Program-made: the position numbers and the translations under genes | Assembly (NCBI GenBank): GCA_030141605.1 | Contig: JAQGDQ010000044.1 | Span: 406,001-470,000 of the forward strand | DNA: 64,000 nt | Direction: 5' to 3' | Origin: Tubiluchus corallicola | Taxonomy: Eukaryota > Priapulida > Priapulimorpha > Priapulimorphida > Tubiluchidae | The notes under the pieces: generated by a model | What the model saw: the letters and a program-made list of their open reading frames with translations, nothing else | Databases searched by the model: none | What the model was told of the DNA's origin: nothing | Part shown: positions 42,501 to 54,500 of the stretch, piece by piece | How the letters are laid out: every line of letters starts with the position of its first letter | Numbering within the stretch: the stretch's first letter is position 1

Positions 42501-45500
42501 AACTTAAATGTCAAATCCATAAGCCTTTATCAATGTTATTTAAATACCAAGATCTGAAAACTGCTTGTAGAATTAGATACAGCACTATTGAGACACTTAC
42601 CCCTGTCTCTGCTATGGTTGTGAGGTCGATGAACTCCGGAGACGTACGATCAGCGTACACTCTCCTCCAGTTGATGGGAGTTACCTCCCTACGTACAACT
42701 TTTACCATAATTACATATTTTTGGGAAGCTGTAAAACAAATTATTGACAATATGACATTTTAAAAATGCAACTAATACGTAACTAAGAAACTACCGTCAA
42801 AACTCATCAAGTAATACATATTTTAGTGTTAAAATTAGCACTTGAAGGATCTATTTTAACATTTTCACAACTGTGAAAGGGTACATACAAGTTTGGTATT
42901 TAGCCTGTCATCTAAACAAATACAGGATCTTTTTATACAGCTTAGCACTCTGTAAACTAGACTCCATCACTAAAATACAGTGTCCATTGTAGATTATTGT
43001 GGTGGGAACAGAACACTAATCTCATTATCAAGGCTGAACTTTTAAAACGAAACACTGTTTTTGCAGAACTACTTCGGCCAAGTTCAGATGTGCATAAAAT
43101 CCTCACTCAACTAAGTACCCATGTTCCGTGAAACAGCCGGGGATAAGTACGGCATCTATTCATCAAGTGACCAGATTTGGCTTTGCTGAACTTCAGTCAC
43201 TAAATAACTATTCACCTACTTACCTCACCTTAATAAGATAAAAAATAGCTGTGATTTAAAATTTTGGCTTTTCTTTTACCGTTGCCTTGTGCAGTAAATT
43301 AGACTAACAACAATTAAAGTTTCAAATTAAAAGGCAGTGATTATTTAACTTTCTTTTTTTTAAACAAAAAGCTAACTTGAAGCATTAGGAAAACGAAAAG
43401 AACTTTATATCAATTTAAACTCAGGATTTCAATATCAAACTAAAATGTAATAGATCTACGAAGAGGTGCCAGATTATAAAGCTTCAGTTTTCTTGTCAAC
43501 AGATGTCACCACTATTACTAAAATTTGTATTAAACCAACAAAAGCTAGAGCATCTTTAATATGAGAGCATCTTAAAATTTAATAACCCAAAACTTGATAC
43601 TAACAACAATATAAAAGTTTGGGTCTAAATAAAAGAGTCTCACAAATAATACTTACTTCTACAGCTCTCGCCAAGTCTACGCCTGAAGTACCCACTTCTG
43701 CAGACGCATGCCGGACGACCGTCAACACGTCGACATTCCTCGTTGTTGTCGACATCACAGTCAGTGTCCCGTCTGCAGACAGTGGGTGCCGGAGTGGGTG
43801 GAATGACAGCGGTGTTGCAGCGTATACCTGTCCATCCTTGGAAACAGCTAGATGTGAGGAAAATGTGTCAGTAAAAGCAGTAATGATTCAAAAATTCTTC
43901 AAAAATGGGTAAAAACTGTCATTAAATAATTTAGACATGCATAACCATATTGTTTAACAAACAGTAGCAAGGGAAGCTATTATAAAAAAACTTCTACAGT
44001 ACCTAGTACTTTGCCTTAACTGCAATAACTGGCAATAATAGGCTTTACATTATACAAACATGTTAAGCACATTTTTATATAGTTTTGCAAAAGCCAGCAT
44101 TCAACAACAAGGCTTACTTAGTGTAGATAGCTGTGGTATGACTGGTACCTATCTCACTGTAGAAGCTAACTCTCAAATGTGAGACATATGAACTGCTGTA
44201 AGAGTGTCAGCCATGTTTGGATGTGTGTACAAGTTTCAATCAATACTCATGGTACTTCAGATAAAACAGTTCAGAACAAATGTTAACTCGGCTCTCACCA
44301 ATCTACTCACAGACCAAAAGTGACATTGTTTAACTGTGTTTGCTAAGGACACATTGTAATCATTCACCTCAATGGATATGCACATATAAAACTTCACTGC
44401 TTATAAAGAATACAAGTATTAACTATAAGACATCTAATATATGACCTCAATTGAACATGCAGTTTAATGTAAATTAGAAGCCAGTACAGACTTAAATGCG
44501 CTTATTTGCTTAAAATGTTCACTAAGTCTAATAATAATCAGCAGTAATTAATTAAGCTTGTAGTTACCTGCATCTCCGCTGGTTACCGTTCTGTATGATG
44601 CACCTTCCATTGTTGTTGCAGTAATCAGCCGGACAATCTATAGTAAAAGTTTCTCTGTTAGGAAAATTTCATCTGCTGATGTAGGCACAAACATATTCAT
44701 GTACATTATCACTAGTGATTGCACAATGTATGTGTACAGCATGTACGTAAAATATGTTTGAAGCCTCGGTATAACAAATTTCACAAATAAAACCATATAA
44801 AGTTGAATCGTTCAAAAGTTAAAACTATCAAAAAAGGTATCAACATTTATTCAATGCGCAGTTAATTTCGTTAGAAAACGTATTTTACCTAAGAGTATTA
44901 CAGCCACGCGGTATCTTTTAAGTTTAGCAGCAACAATAGAGTATAGAGTGCAGAAGAAAAAATACAGTTTTTGAAACTGATCTTCAAAATAAAAATGCAT
45001 TTCAACTATCTTACACAGAAAATGAAATTATTCAGCTTCTTTTAACAGTCTAAACTTCCTGCTACTAATAAATTATGGAGAGATATTGTACGAGGTGTCG
45101 ATTACGACATATGACAAATCACCGTAAGAACATTTTAACTCACCAATGCAGAGTCGTCCGGGTGGAAGATCAACTCTGAACGACGCGTCAAAGTAATTCC
45201 GACGACAGACGCACTCGTAAGTGCCGGGAAGATTTCTACATTCTGCATTCTCGGAACAGTCATTCAATCCCGGAAAAGCGCACTCGTTCGCATCTGTAAG
45301 CAGAGACAAACTGGCTTAAAGGACTGTGGTAAAATTCAAAAGAAGTTAATCTGTTTAGAAATGTTGTTTAATTTTGGAAATGCAAACTCGTTAGCATCTG
45401 CAGGCACAGACAAACTTGCTCTAGTCGATATGAGAAATCATTAAAATAAGAAAGTAATTTGCTCACAAAAGGTCACATTAGCCCATTACGTCTGTTAGAA

Positions 45501-48500
45501 GCATTGGGCAGGCACTAATAAATAAAATAAAATAAATTTGCCCTCAAGACAGGTAAATACAGCAGTAATACAGCAAGAAAATAAACATTGCTATGCCAGT
45601 GGCTTGTCAGCACTACTTCCGATCACAACAAAAGATCATTTAGTTTCATCATCATTATCATGATCATCATCTCTGGAGTCACACGTAATCTGACATGACT
45701 CTTGCCATCACTTTAGACCATGCTGCCTTGTCAGTCACAACCTCCCATGTCTCTGTATTTTTGATATCTAATGGCATGTTGATAAGATCTTTTTGGATGA
45801 AATTAATGTAAGTCAGCAGCGATCTTCCTTGTGGTTTTATTTCTTTCTGCAGTGCTTCTTTGAAAGCTAATGTTAATGGACTGTCATCTGATAGTCGCAT
45901 AACATGTCCTATCCATCTTAATCTTCTCCTTTTGATTTCTACTGTCCATTGCTCTACCTTGACTATTGTACAGATCCTGGTTTGATATTTTCTTTGGCCA
46001 CTTTATTCCTAGAATGTTCCGGTAGTTTCTAATAAATAATTAATTTCGAAGGCAAAACTTCCTTAGAGCAATGTGGGAAATCTTTAGCTTAAAACAGAAA
46101 TTAATTGGTGTGCATCATGCTGTTTAATTCCGGAAAAGCACACTCATCAGCATCTGTAATGGGAAAACTTAAAATAAAATTTAATCTGTTTATCAAATTA
46201 CCAAAATGCAATGAGTGTGAGAAGACTCATTTTAAAACACTTACCAGTATAATTTACGAAAAATACGACTCTGTTTACATAAAGATCTGTGTTGCCGACG
46301 CTGTAATTTGTACCAATAATGGATCGGACAAGTTCTTCTGCCACGTCCTTCATCGTGCCGGGATATCCCGATGCAATCCTGACAAAAATTAACTTGTTAC
46401 TGTAAAGTCTATTCCCAAATGCAAAATAAAATGCTACATATAATAATTTAGATTTGTTTTAGTAAATTAGGCAACCGATTTAGCAGAAAGTCGGGAAGAG
46501 GATAGTATCAAACACATGCAAAGTTTTGAATGACAATTTAAACTAACCAATTCTGGTAACGAACCAGAATCAGTATAGCAAATGAAGCCATCTGGAGCAA
46601 ATATTAACCAAGTCAGTCATGAGTTATTCATTTACCAGTCCCGGCTTTGCTTAACGCTGGTCACACAGTACATATCCCATGACTAGTCAGTACACATCCC
46701 ATGACCACCTCGCCCCCTGCTATCATCAACTTAGCTTCCATTATTTTTTGCTAAACCCATCAACTTGATACAACGTATGACCACACTCAATGACCAACAT
46801 CATTAGTAATCAATCGATGTAAAAATGTAAATTGATCTCTAAACTAATTTCACTTTGCATGGTTTACATTTCTAATTAAAAATGACTATATACAATAATA
46901 ACAATACATTAGCCAAAATAATGGTGTCGCCTTAGTATTCAAGTAAAAAACACTTCAGTTTTACCTGACAGTTGTGTTGAAGACGATTCCAGATGGATCG
47001 GCTCCGATTCTAATCGGGTTAATGATGTCATTGACGCTGTTGCCAATATAGTGAGGTGCAATGATGGTCCTCTCAAATGCTCGATCAATCTAAAACAGCA
47101 AAAAATCATCTACTGCAGCGCTACGTAATGACGAGATTTGCGAAAAACAAGAAAATAAAGTTATTTAAAAAAAAGAATACACAAGCAGGGCACTCTGTTA
47201 TGCAATTTGCCATAGCCTACATATAACATTTAACGCAGAGCTTACTAATGCTTGCACTACGGCAGGACTGGAACCTATCTAGGTCGAAACACTAAAGTTA
47301 GATGCGTTAAGCACAATAGGAGGCATATACGTCCTTTCTCAACCATGAAAACAATAAGCAAGCAAAGACAGTTTGGCAGACAAAATTGCCCTAAAGCAAT
47401 TTTACTCGCGGTCTACCATCAATTTACTAATCAGTCTTGGTGTTGCTTAAGTCGGTTACTGAGCATGGATGAAAACGCTCAGCCGCCCCTACCATCACAT
47501 GACTATAGAAGAATTTGTAGATATCGTGTCTTATGTAGCATTATGATAATTAGTTTTAATGATGATTTTAGCTTGAAAATAACTATTTTAGCAGTCAGCC
47601 ACTTGAAATGTAAAACAACACAAGAGCATCCGTACCGCAGTCTGCCCCCTGTTGGACATGTCGATGTAGGTGGGTGACTCTTTGTTAACGTAGACTCTGG
47701 TGTAACGAAGCGGAATCAGATCTTGACGAATAACTCGCAGGAAAAAGATGTAAACCTTTATTGCTGAAAAGTATAAACAACAAATAATACTCAAAATGCG
47801 AAATTTTTCAATCGTACATCATCCTATGAGCTCACAATCATTCAAACTCTTACTACAACATTAGTTCATACAAGGTAGAAACACCTGTTTGTTTAACCTG
47901 TATAATTCAAACTTTCTCCCAGTTAATATTAATGAAATAAATATTGAAACTAAAATCCATACTTTATTACACGCTAACTTACTTTTCAATCTTGAGCAAA
48001 ATAAAACTATTTTTAATATGTTGCAGGAATTCATTAAAGCTTCAAGCTGATTCTGCCGACGTTAATTTATAATTTTGCACCATTAGATTGCACTTAATGC
48101 ACTGTCACTGTAAAAATACAGATATCTAATTAAAAATGTCTCAACTTTGCATTAGAGTACTTACCAATTCCTAAAGTATGTTAATTAGTTTTGTCATGTT
48201 TACCAAAGGTGAAGGAAAATATGTTTATAGAAAAGGTAGAAACACTAGGCGGAGTTTAAATTATCGTAAACTAAGTTTTGGAATAAAATTGCATGCTTAC
48301 ATTGACAGGGTTCATTCGGATTACTGCGAGATGATCCCGGTCTGCATCGGCAGCCATGAATGTTGGGATAATACGTTGCTAAACAGTACTCGTTGAGGTC
48401 ACGCCTACAATCGTTGTCAAAGACACAAACTCGAAAATCGATCTGGAGAAACGCAAATAAATAAATGAAATGTACAGCACAGTGGTGCAAAAATTAATGA

Positions 48501-51500
48501 TATCTTACAGTGTTCACACTGGGCTGTCAATAAAAATTACCACCTCTGTGACTGCTTACATCCAGTAAGTACTTAGTATATACACTCAGCATTAAGAAGA
48601 TATAAGAAGAAAAGCATTAAAAGAATAATTATTAAATAAGTTCAAAGTTTTTATCAGCCAAATTAGCAAGCACATTCATTTTAAGCATGTGTTGCTAAGT
48701 ACAGCCTAAACGTAGTGTATTACTTCAAAACATTTGCAGTTGAAACAATTAGCATAAAATTTAAAGCAATTTTGTGTTGCCATGGTCATAATCGTAAAAA
48801 GAAGTCAAAATGCCAATAAATCACACAAAATTCTTTATTTTTTTCTTCAGAAGCTTTCATCCTCTCAGACTTCATCAGCTGACATCAATTAGATATAACT
48901 GATCTTGAAAGATTTAGCTAAGATTTTGAAAGATATAGCCAAGATCTTGAAAGATATAACTAAGATCTTTTAAGATCCTCTTCAAGAGCTTCTGAGAGGA
49001 CAAAAGCTTCTGAAGAAGAAATAAAGAATTTTTTGAGATTTATGGGCATTTTAAATTATTTTAATTTCTGATGTTAATTTAAATCACAGTACTTCCAGAC
49101 TACAATGTCTATAACTGCATTACTTACTTCAATAGGTGGTACAGTCTCTTCAGTCGTGACCTCTGGAGTTGTAGTGGTAAACGCCAGGGTAGTGTCTTCT
49201 GTGACTACAGTCTGTGGTGTAACTGGTTTGGTTGGTGTAGGTCCAAACGTTGCCGTAGGTCTCGTTCTCTCCACTGTAGTACTGCGGGGTGTCGTGCTTC
49301 GTTCCCGAGTAGTTGTAGTGGATGGAGTGACAGTGATAGGCCGTGTCACGACAAGTGGAGTCTGCGTTCGAGTTACAACTGTATCAACGATCTGCGTGGC
49401 TGGAGTGCGTGTTGTATTGAGCGTGACAACACTGACCACGGGTGGTCCCGTGACGGTAATCACGATAACTCCCGGTTCTTCGGTGGTTGATGAAGTTGTA
49501 GATATTGCAGGTGGAGACACAAAAGTAGATGGAAGAGGACTTCCAGCATCACGTGTGGTAACGGCAGGAATGATTGTTGACTGCCTAGTAGAGGGAAATG
49601 TCTGTAGAGTAGAGGGCTCCACTGTTGTGCTTCGAATTGTCGTAGATCGTGTTGTTCTCCGCGTCTCCTCTGTTGAAGGTGTAGTGCTTGGTTGTCTGCG
49701 TGTTGTTGCAGATGTCGTAACTGGCTGCGGAGTTGTACTGCGAGTGGTGATTGGTTCTTGTGTTGTGCTGCTTGGAGTGGTAGAGCGTCGTGTTGTACTG
49801 CGACTGGTAACTTCTTGCGTGGTGCTAGGAGTTGTAAATGGTGAGGTAGGTGGACGTGTCGGTCTTGTTCTCCTGGTAGATGGTGTTGTTGGCTGTGACG
49901 TCGTGCTGGGTGTTTGCTCAACAGTGGGTGGTGTCAGGGTAACAACTATAAAACCAGTTGTAGTGCTGCTTGTGCTAAAGGGAGTGGAAGACATTGTCTC
50001 TGCTGGTGTTTCTATAGTAGTCGTAGACCTTGTTGTACTTTGTGTTGTTGACGGTGTCGTGCGTAGAGTTGTAGACCTTGTTGCTCTTTGTGTTGTTGAC
50101 GGTGTCGTGCGTAGAGTTGTAGACCTTGTTGCTCTTTGTGTTGTTGATGGTGTCGTACGTTGGGTTGTAGACCTGATTTGACTGCCACTGTCAACCGTGG
50201 TGCTCGATGGTGTAGACGATTCCTCGATATGAATTTCTGTTGTGCTCATCTGAGTTGTGGGGCTAGGTTTGCCAGTAGTTATAAAAACAAAAGGAGGCAC
50301 GCTTGATGTTGTAGAAGATGGTGTCGGACTTCTTGTAGCTGGCGTTCTTGTTGTACTTTGTGTTGTTGATAGTGTGGTACGTTGAGTCGTAGACCTTGTT
50401 GTACTTCGTGTTGTGGATGGTGTTGTACGTGGAGTTGTAGACCTTGTTGTACTTTGTGTTGTTGATGGCGTGGTACGTTGAGTCGTAGACCTTGTTGTAC
50501 TTTGTGTTGTTGATGGTGTTGTACGTTGAGTTGTAGACCTTGTTGTACTTTGTGTTGTTGATGGTGTCGTACGCTGAGTTATAGACTGTGTCGTACTCTG
50601 TGTTGTAGATGGTGTGGTACTACGAGTCGTTGAGGGTGTTCCAGTAGTTATGAATACAAATGGAGGAACACTCGGTGTTGTAGCACTTACTGTAGACCTT
50701 GTTGTACTTTGTGTTGTTGACGGTGTGGTACGTTGAGTTGTAGACCTTGTTGTACTTTGTGTTGCTGATGGTGTTGTACCTTGAGTTGTAGACCTTGTTG
50801 TACTTTGTGTTGTTGATGGTGTCGTACGCTGAGTTGTAGACTGTGTCGTACTCTGTGTTGTAGATGGTGTGGTACTACGAGTCGTTGAGGGTGTTCCAGT
50901 AGTTATGAATACAAATGGAGGAACACTCGGTGTTGTAGCACTTATTGTAGACCTGGTTGTACTTTGTGCTGTTGATGGTGTTGTACGTTGCGTTGTGGAT
51001 GCTGTTGTACTTTGAGTGGTAGAGGGTGTTCTGCGTCGAGTTGTTGATGGTGTTATACTTTGGGTCGTAGGAGTTGTACGCTGTGTGGTAGACACTGTTG
51101 TGCTTTGAGTTGTAGGAGTTGTAGGTGAACCTGTAGTTATAAAGACAAATGGTGGCACTGTTGGTGTTGTGCTTGGACGAGTAGATGGTGTTCTTCTACG
51201 AGTTGTTGATGGCCTAGTTCGTTGTGTAGTTGGCTCAGTGGAAAGAGTAGTTCTCTGAGTAGTCGATGGGGTGGTTTGCTGTGTTGTTGATGCAGTCGTG
51301 CTTTCGGTTGTCGAAGGAGTGGTTCTTTGAGTCGGTGCACGAGTGGTGCTCCTAGTTGTGGACGGGGTTCTTCGTGTGGATCGCGTTGTTGCTGGAGTCG
51401 TTTCAACCACAAAAGGAGGTAGAGTTGAGCGAGTAGTAGAAGGCGTTGTACGTCGAGTTGTAGCTGGCCTGGCAGTGGTGACTGGCCTACGAGTAGTGCC

Positions 51501-54500
51501 CTCTACTATGCCTTCTAATGGCCCTCCATCGGGAATACAGGTGAAAGCTAACACCTGAGGTCGTGGCGTTGGAATGTTGATCTTTAACCTGCCTCCTTTT
51601 TCAAGGAATTTAGCTCTGTCACCGACTAGGTAAAAGTCTGGTTCGTTTTCATCATCTAAAAAAGGTAAAAATGAGCATGTTAACTGCAGTTTTGATGTAC
51701 TGCTTCCATTGCAAATCAAACATTTTATATGTTCGAAAACACGCGGACAGCACTTTGCAGGTCGAAGACCAAGCATATTAGCTGCTATCCTCAAAGCACA
51801 GACAATGAAGCTGATGCTTATCTATAGTTTACTCCATCCTACATATGATGCTTATCTATGGTCTCTAATGGAATATTGAACTTATCTACATTTCATCTGT
51901 GCTAGAACATACAAGAAAATGTATGCATCCAGACAATGGGACACATAAGTGCTTGCAAATAATTGGGTGGTTAGGCAACTATGGTTTCAGGTAACTAGGT
52001 AGCTAGGTAGATAGAATTGCAAACAAGTTTTCAAAAACTTACAGCATTGCAAAAAAACAGCAAAAATAAGTTTAGCAAAAACAAAAATAGAAACTTAGTT
52101 GAAACTAAAATTGTCTTAAAGTAGCAAAGTTATCATTTGAGAAAATCAGATTTCGTAAATGAGAAGACAGAAACAAGGTAAAAACACTTTCACTTAAATT
52201 CTCAACATGTTTTTTTACATAAACGCCCTCAAGCAATTAAATTTAAACCATTCTTCAAATTTGCTATTGATTGTATCTATCTCATTCCTTCAAATAATTT
52301 TTAGTACAGAACGATCTTTAATATTTTTAATATTTTCAAACCTGTGTGACGACCGCCGTAGAGTTACTTCTAAAATAGACATGAAATAGCGGAAAGAGTT
52401 TCCATGTTGTGAAATGTAGATTTTTTTGTTGAAAAATACGACCGCAAAGAAACTTTCAAAATGAAAAAAAACTAGAAACTATTGGGCATTTTTTAAAACT
52501 ATTACAATTAAAAATCAACAAGGAACGGATGGGAATGATGAACAAGTAATTAATTTTAGATGGTCTAAAAAAGAAGTTTCTTCATAATATAAAATCACAA
52601 ACTATTTTTTCAGAAAAACCTGAAAATGAAGAAGAACATAACGACACAGAAATTCTGAAGGTAGAAACCACACTACTTATGAAAACGGTAAAGAATCAAG
52701 TGGAGCCAAAGCTGTCAGATGACCAGTGGATGTAAGGAAATAGTGAATCCATATCAGGCGGTTAACGGACAGTAGGACATAGCTTGAAATAGCAACAGAA
52801 AAGCTAATTAAGTTCTTCTGGACAAACTAAAGCAGCAATATACTTTTATCTGGATTTGCCCTCAGCATTTTCTTCAGTTTTTTTTACCACAGTTATGGGT
52901 TAAAACTTTATGAGCGGCTAAATGTACTATATAATTCATTCAGTTTTTGTAAATTTTCTCAAATTCACAATAGAGACAAAAACTGTCTCACCCAAGCTTG
53001 TACAAAAAAGATGGTCAATAATTTTAACATGAATTGCATAGCATTTATGTCCTCTCTCTGTAATAAAGAATTTGTTATATAAAAATGTGTTAGAATTAGA
53101 TGCTTACCCTGTGTACTAAACATGTCCAGGGTGCCAAACCTATTCGTGCACTCGAAGTGGACTAGCGAGCAAGCTGTAAAACAGCAGAAGAAATCAATTA
53201 TTGAACTTTATGTTAAATGTAATTTCGTTTTGCATTTTGCAAGGAAAGACTTAACAACCCACACATGAAGGAATTATTATTAAATTTTGGAACAAGCGTT
53301 AGCATTACAAGGCATGCTAAACAAATTGCATTGATGCAACAATGTTGCAAATTAGCATTACAAACAATCACAATACTGCAACATCAAAGAAAAAAATGAA
53401 AAAGATGCTTAATACTGGGCACAAAGTGAGTTGTCTATATTGCATATTAGAGTTAACCCAAGTTTCAAAATTTTGCTATTGATTTTAAAGAAGTGTCAAA
53501 CATGCAAACTTAGCATCAACAACAACACACGAGTTTGATAAAAAACCAATCAAAAGAAAATAATGGATCAATAGCTGAAAGCCAATAAAATTTAGTGTGC
53601 TGAGTTATATGTAGTGCAAGACTTGCCCCAATACGTATAATTCTTTCAAAACAGCAGTCGCTACCACTAACATTCAGCAAATTACGAACAGTTTGTTGAT
53701 AATTAACTTACTTTCGTCCGACGCATTTGGACAGTCGATCACTCCATCTCCCACCTTCTCCGCCGGCAGACAGGGGTTCGTGCCGGGCAGCCGGTAGCCG
53801 CAGTCAAACTGCCATTTCATACATACTGGAAAAGTGCCATTAAAACATTTTACTGTGGCTGATCAGCTTATAATTGCTATTCTTAATCAATAAAATCAGT
53901 TCTTCAAAAGAGGAAGAAGATCATTGAAAAACAAGAAATTAACAAAAGCATACAAAGTAAACACAACACATTGCAAAGCATCCTCAGTAAAATTAGCATA
54001 TTAATTAGTAAAAAACAAAAAATACTACTACTAAAAATGAGAATTTATTATAAAAAAATAACACAAAAATAATACATCCATGCTAAAATTAACCATATTA
54101 AATTTTAAAAACAAGAAACAAGAAACATTAAAATATGAAGTTAAGAATTATAGAATAAGCACAACATACTGCAATACATTCATAGGAAAATTATGCACAA
54201 TAATAAAATTTAAATACAAGATAAGGCTAAAACTGTATGCAGTTTCACAAATAGTTTTAAAAGTGTTGAAACATAAATCACAGTACAAATTACACATTAA
54301 AATTTACCAACACGTGTGTAATAAGCTATTATGTATTACTTAAAATACTCCACTCATATGTGCATATATTCTAAACACAATAAGGCACAAATGCGTATCA
54401 GCTAGTTGTTAAAATAAATTAAGGCAAAAGTTCTTTCAGTACGGCCGTTTTAACTGCCTTTGCGTCCCTTTGAATCTTAAACCTCTATCTATATTGTTAC

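Noticed and set aside
49105-50181. 358-codon plus-strand frame rich in Val, Gly and Arg
   Set aside because: It is the exact antisense of the Thr/Ser mucin repeats, which lack the codons that would give stops on the other strand. The sense frame has splice sites and domain context.
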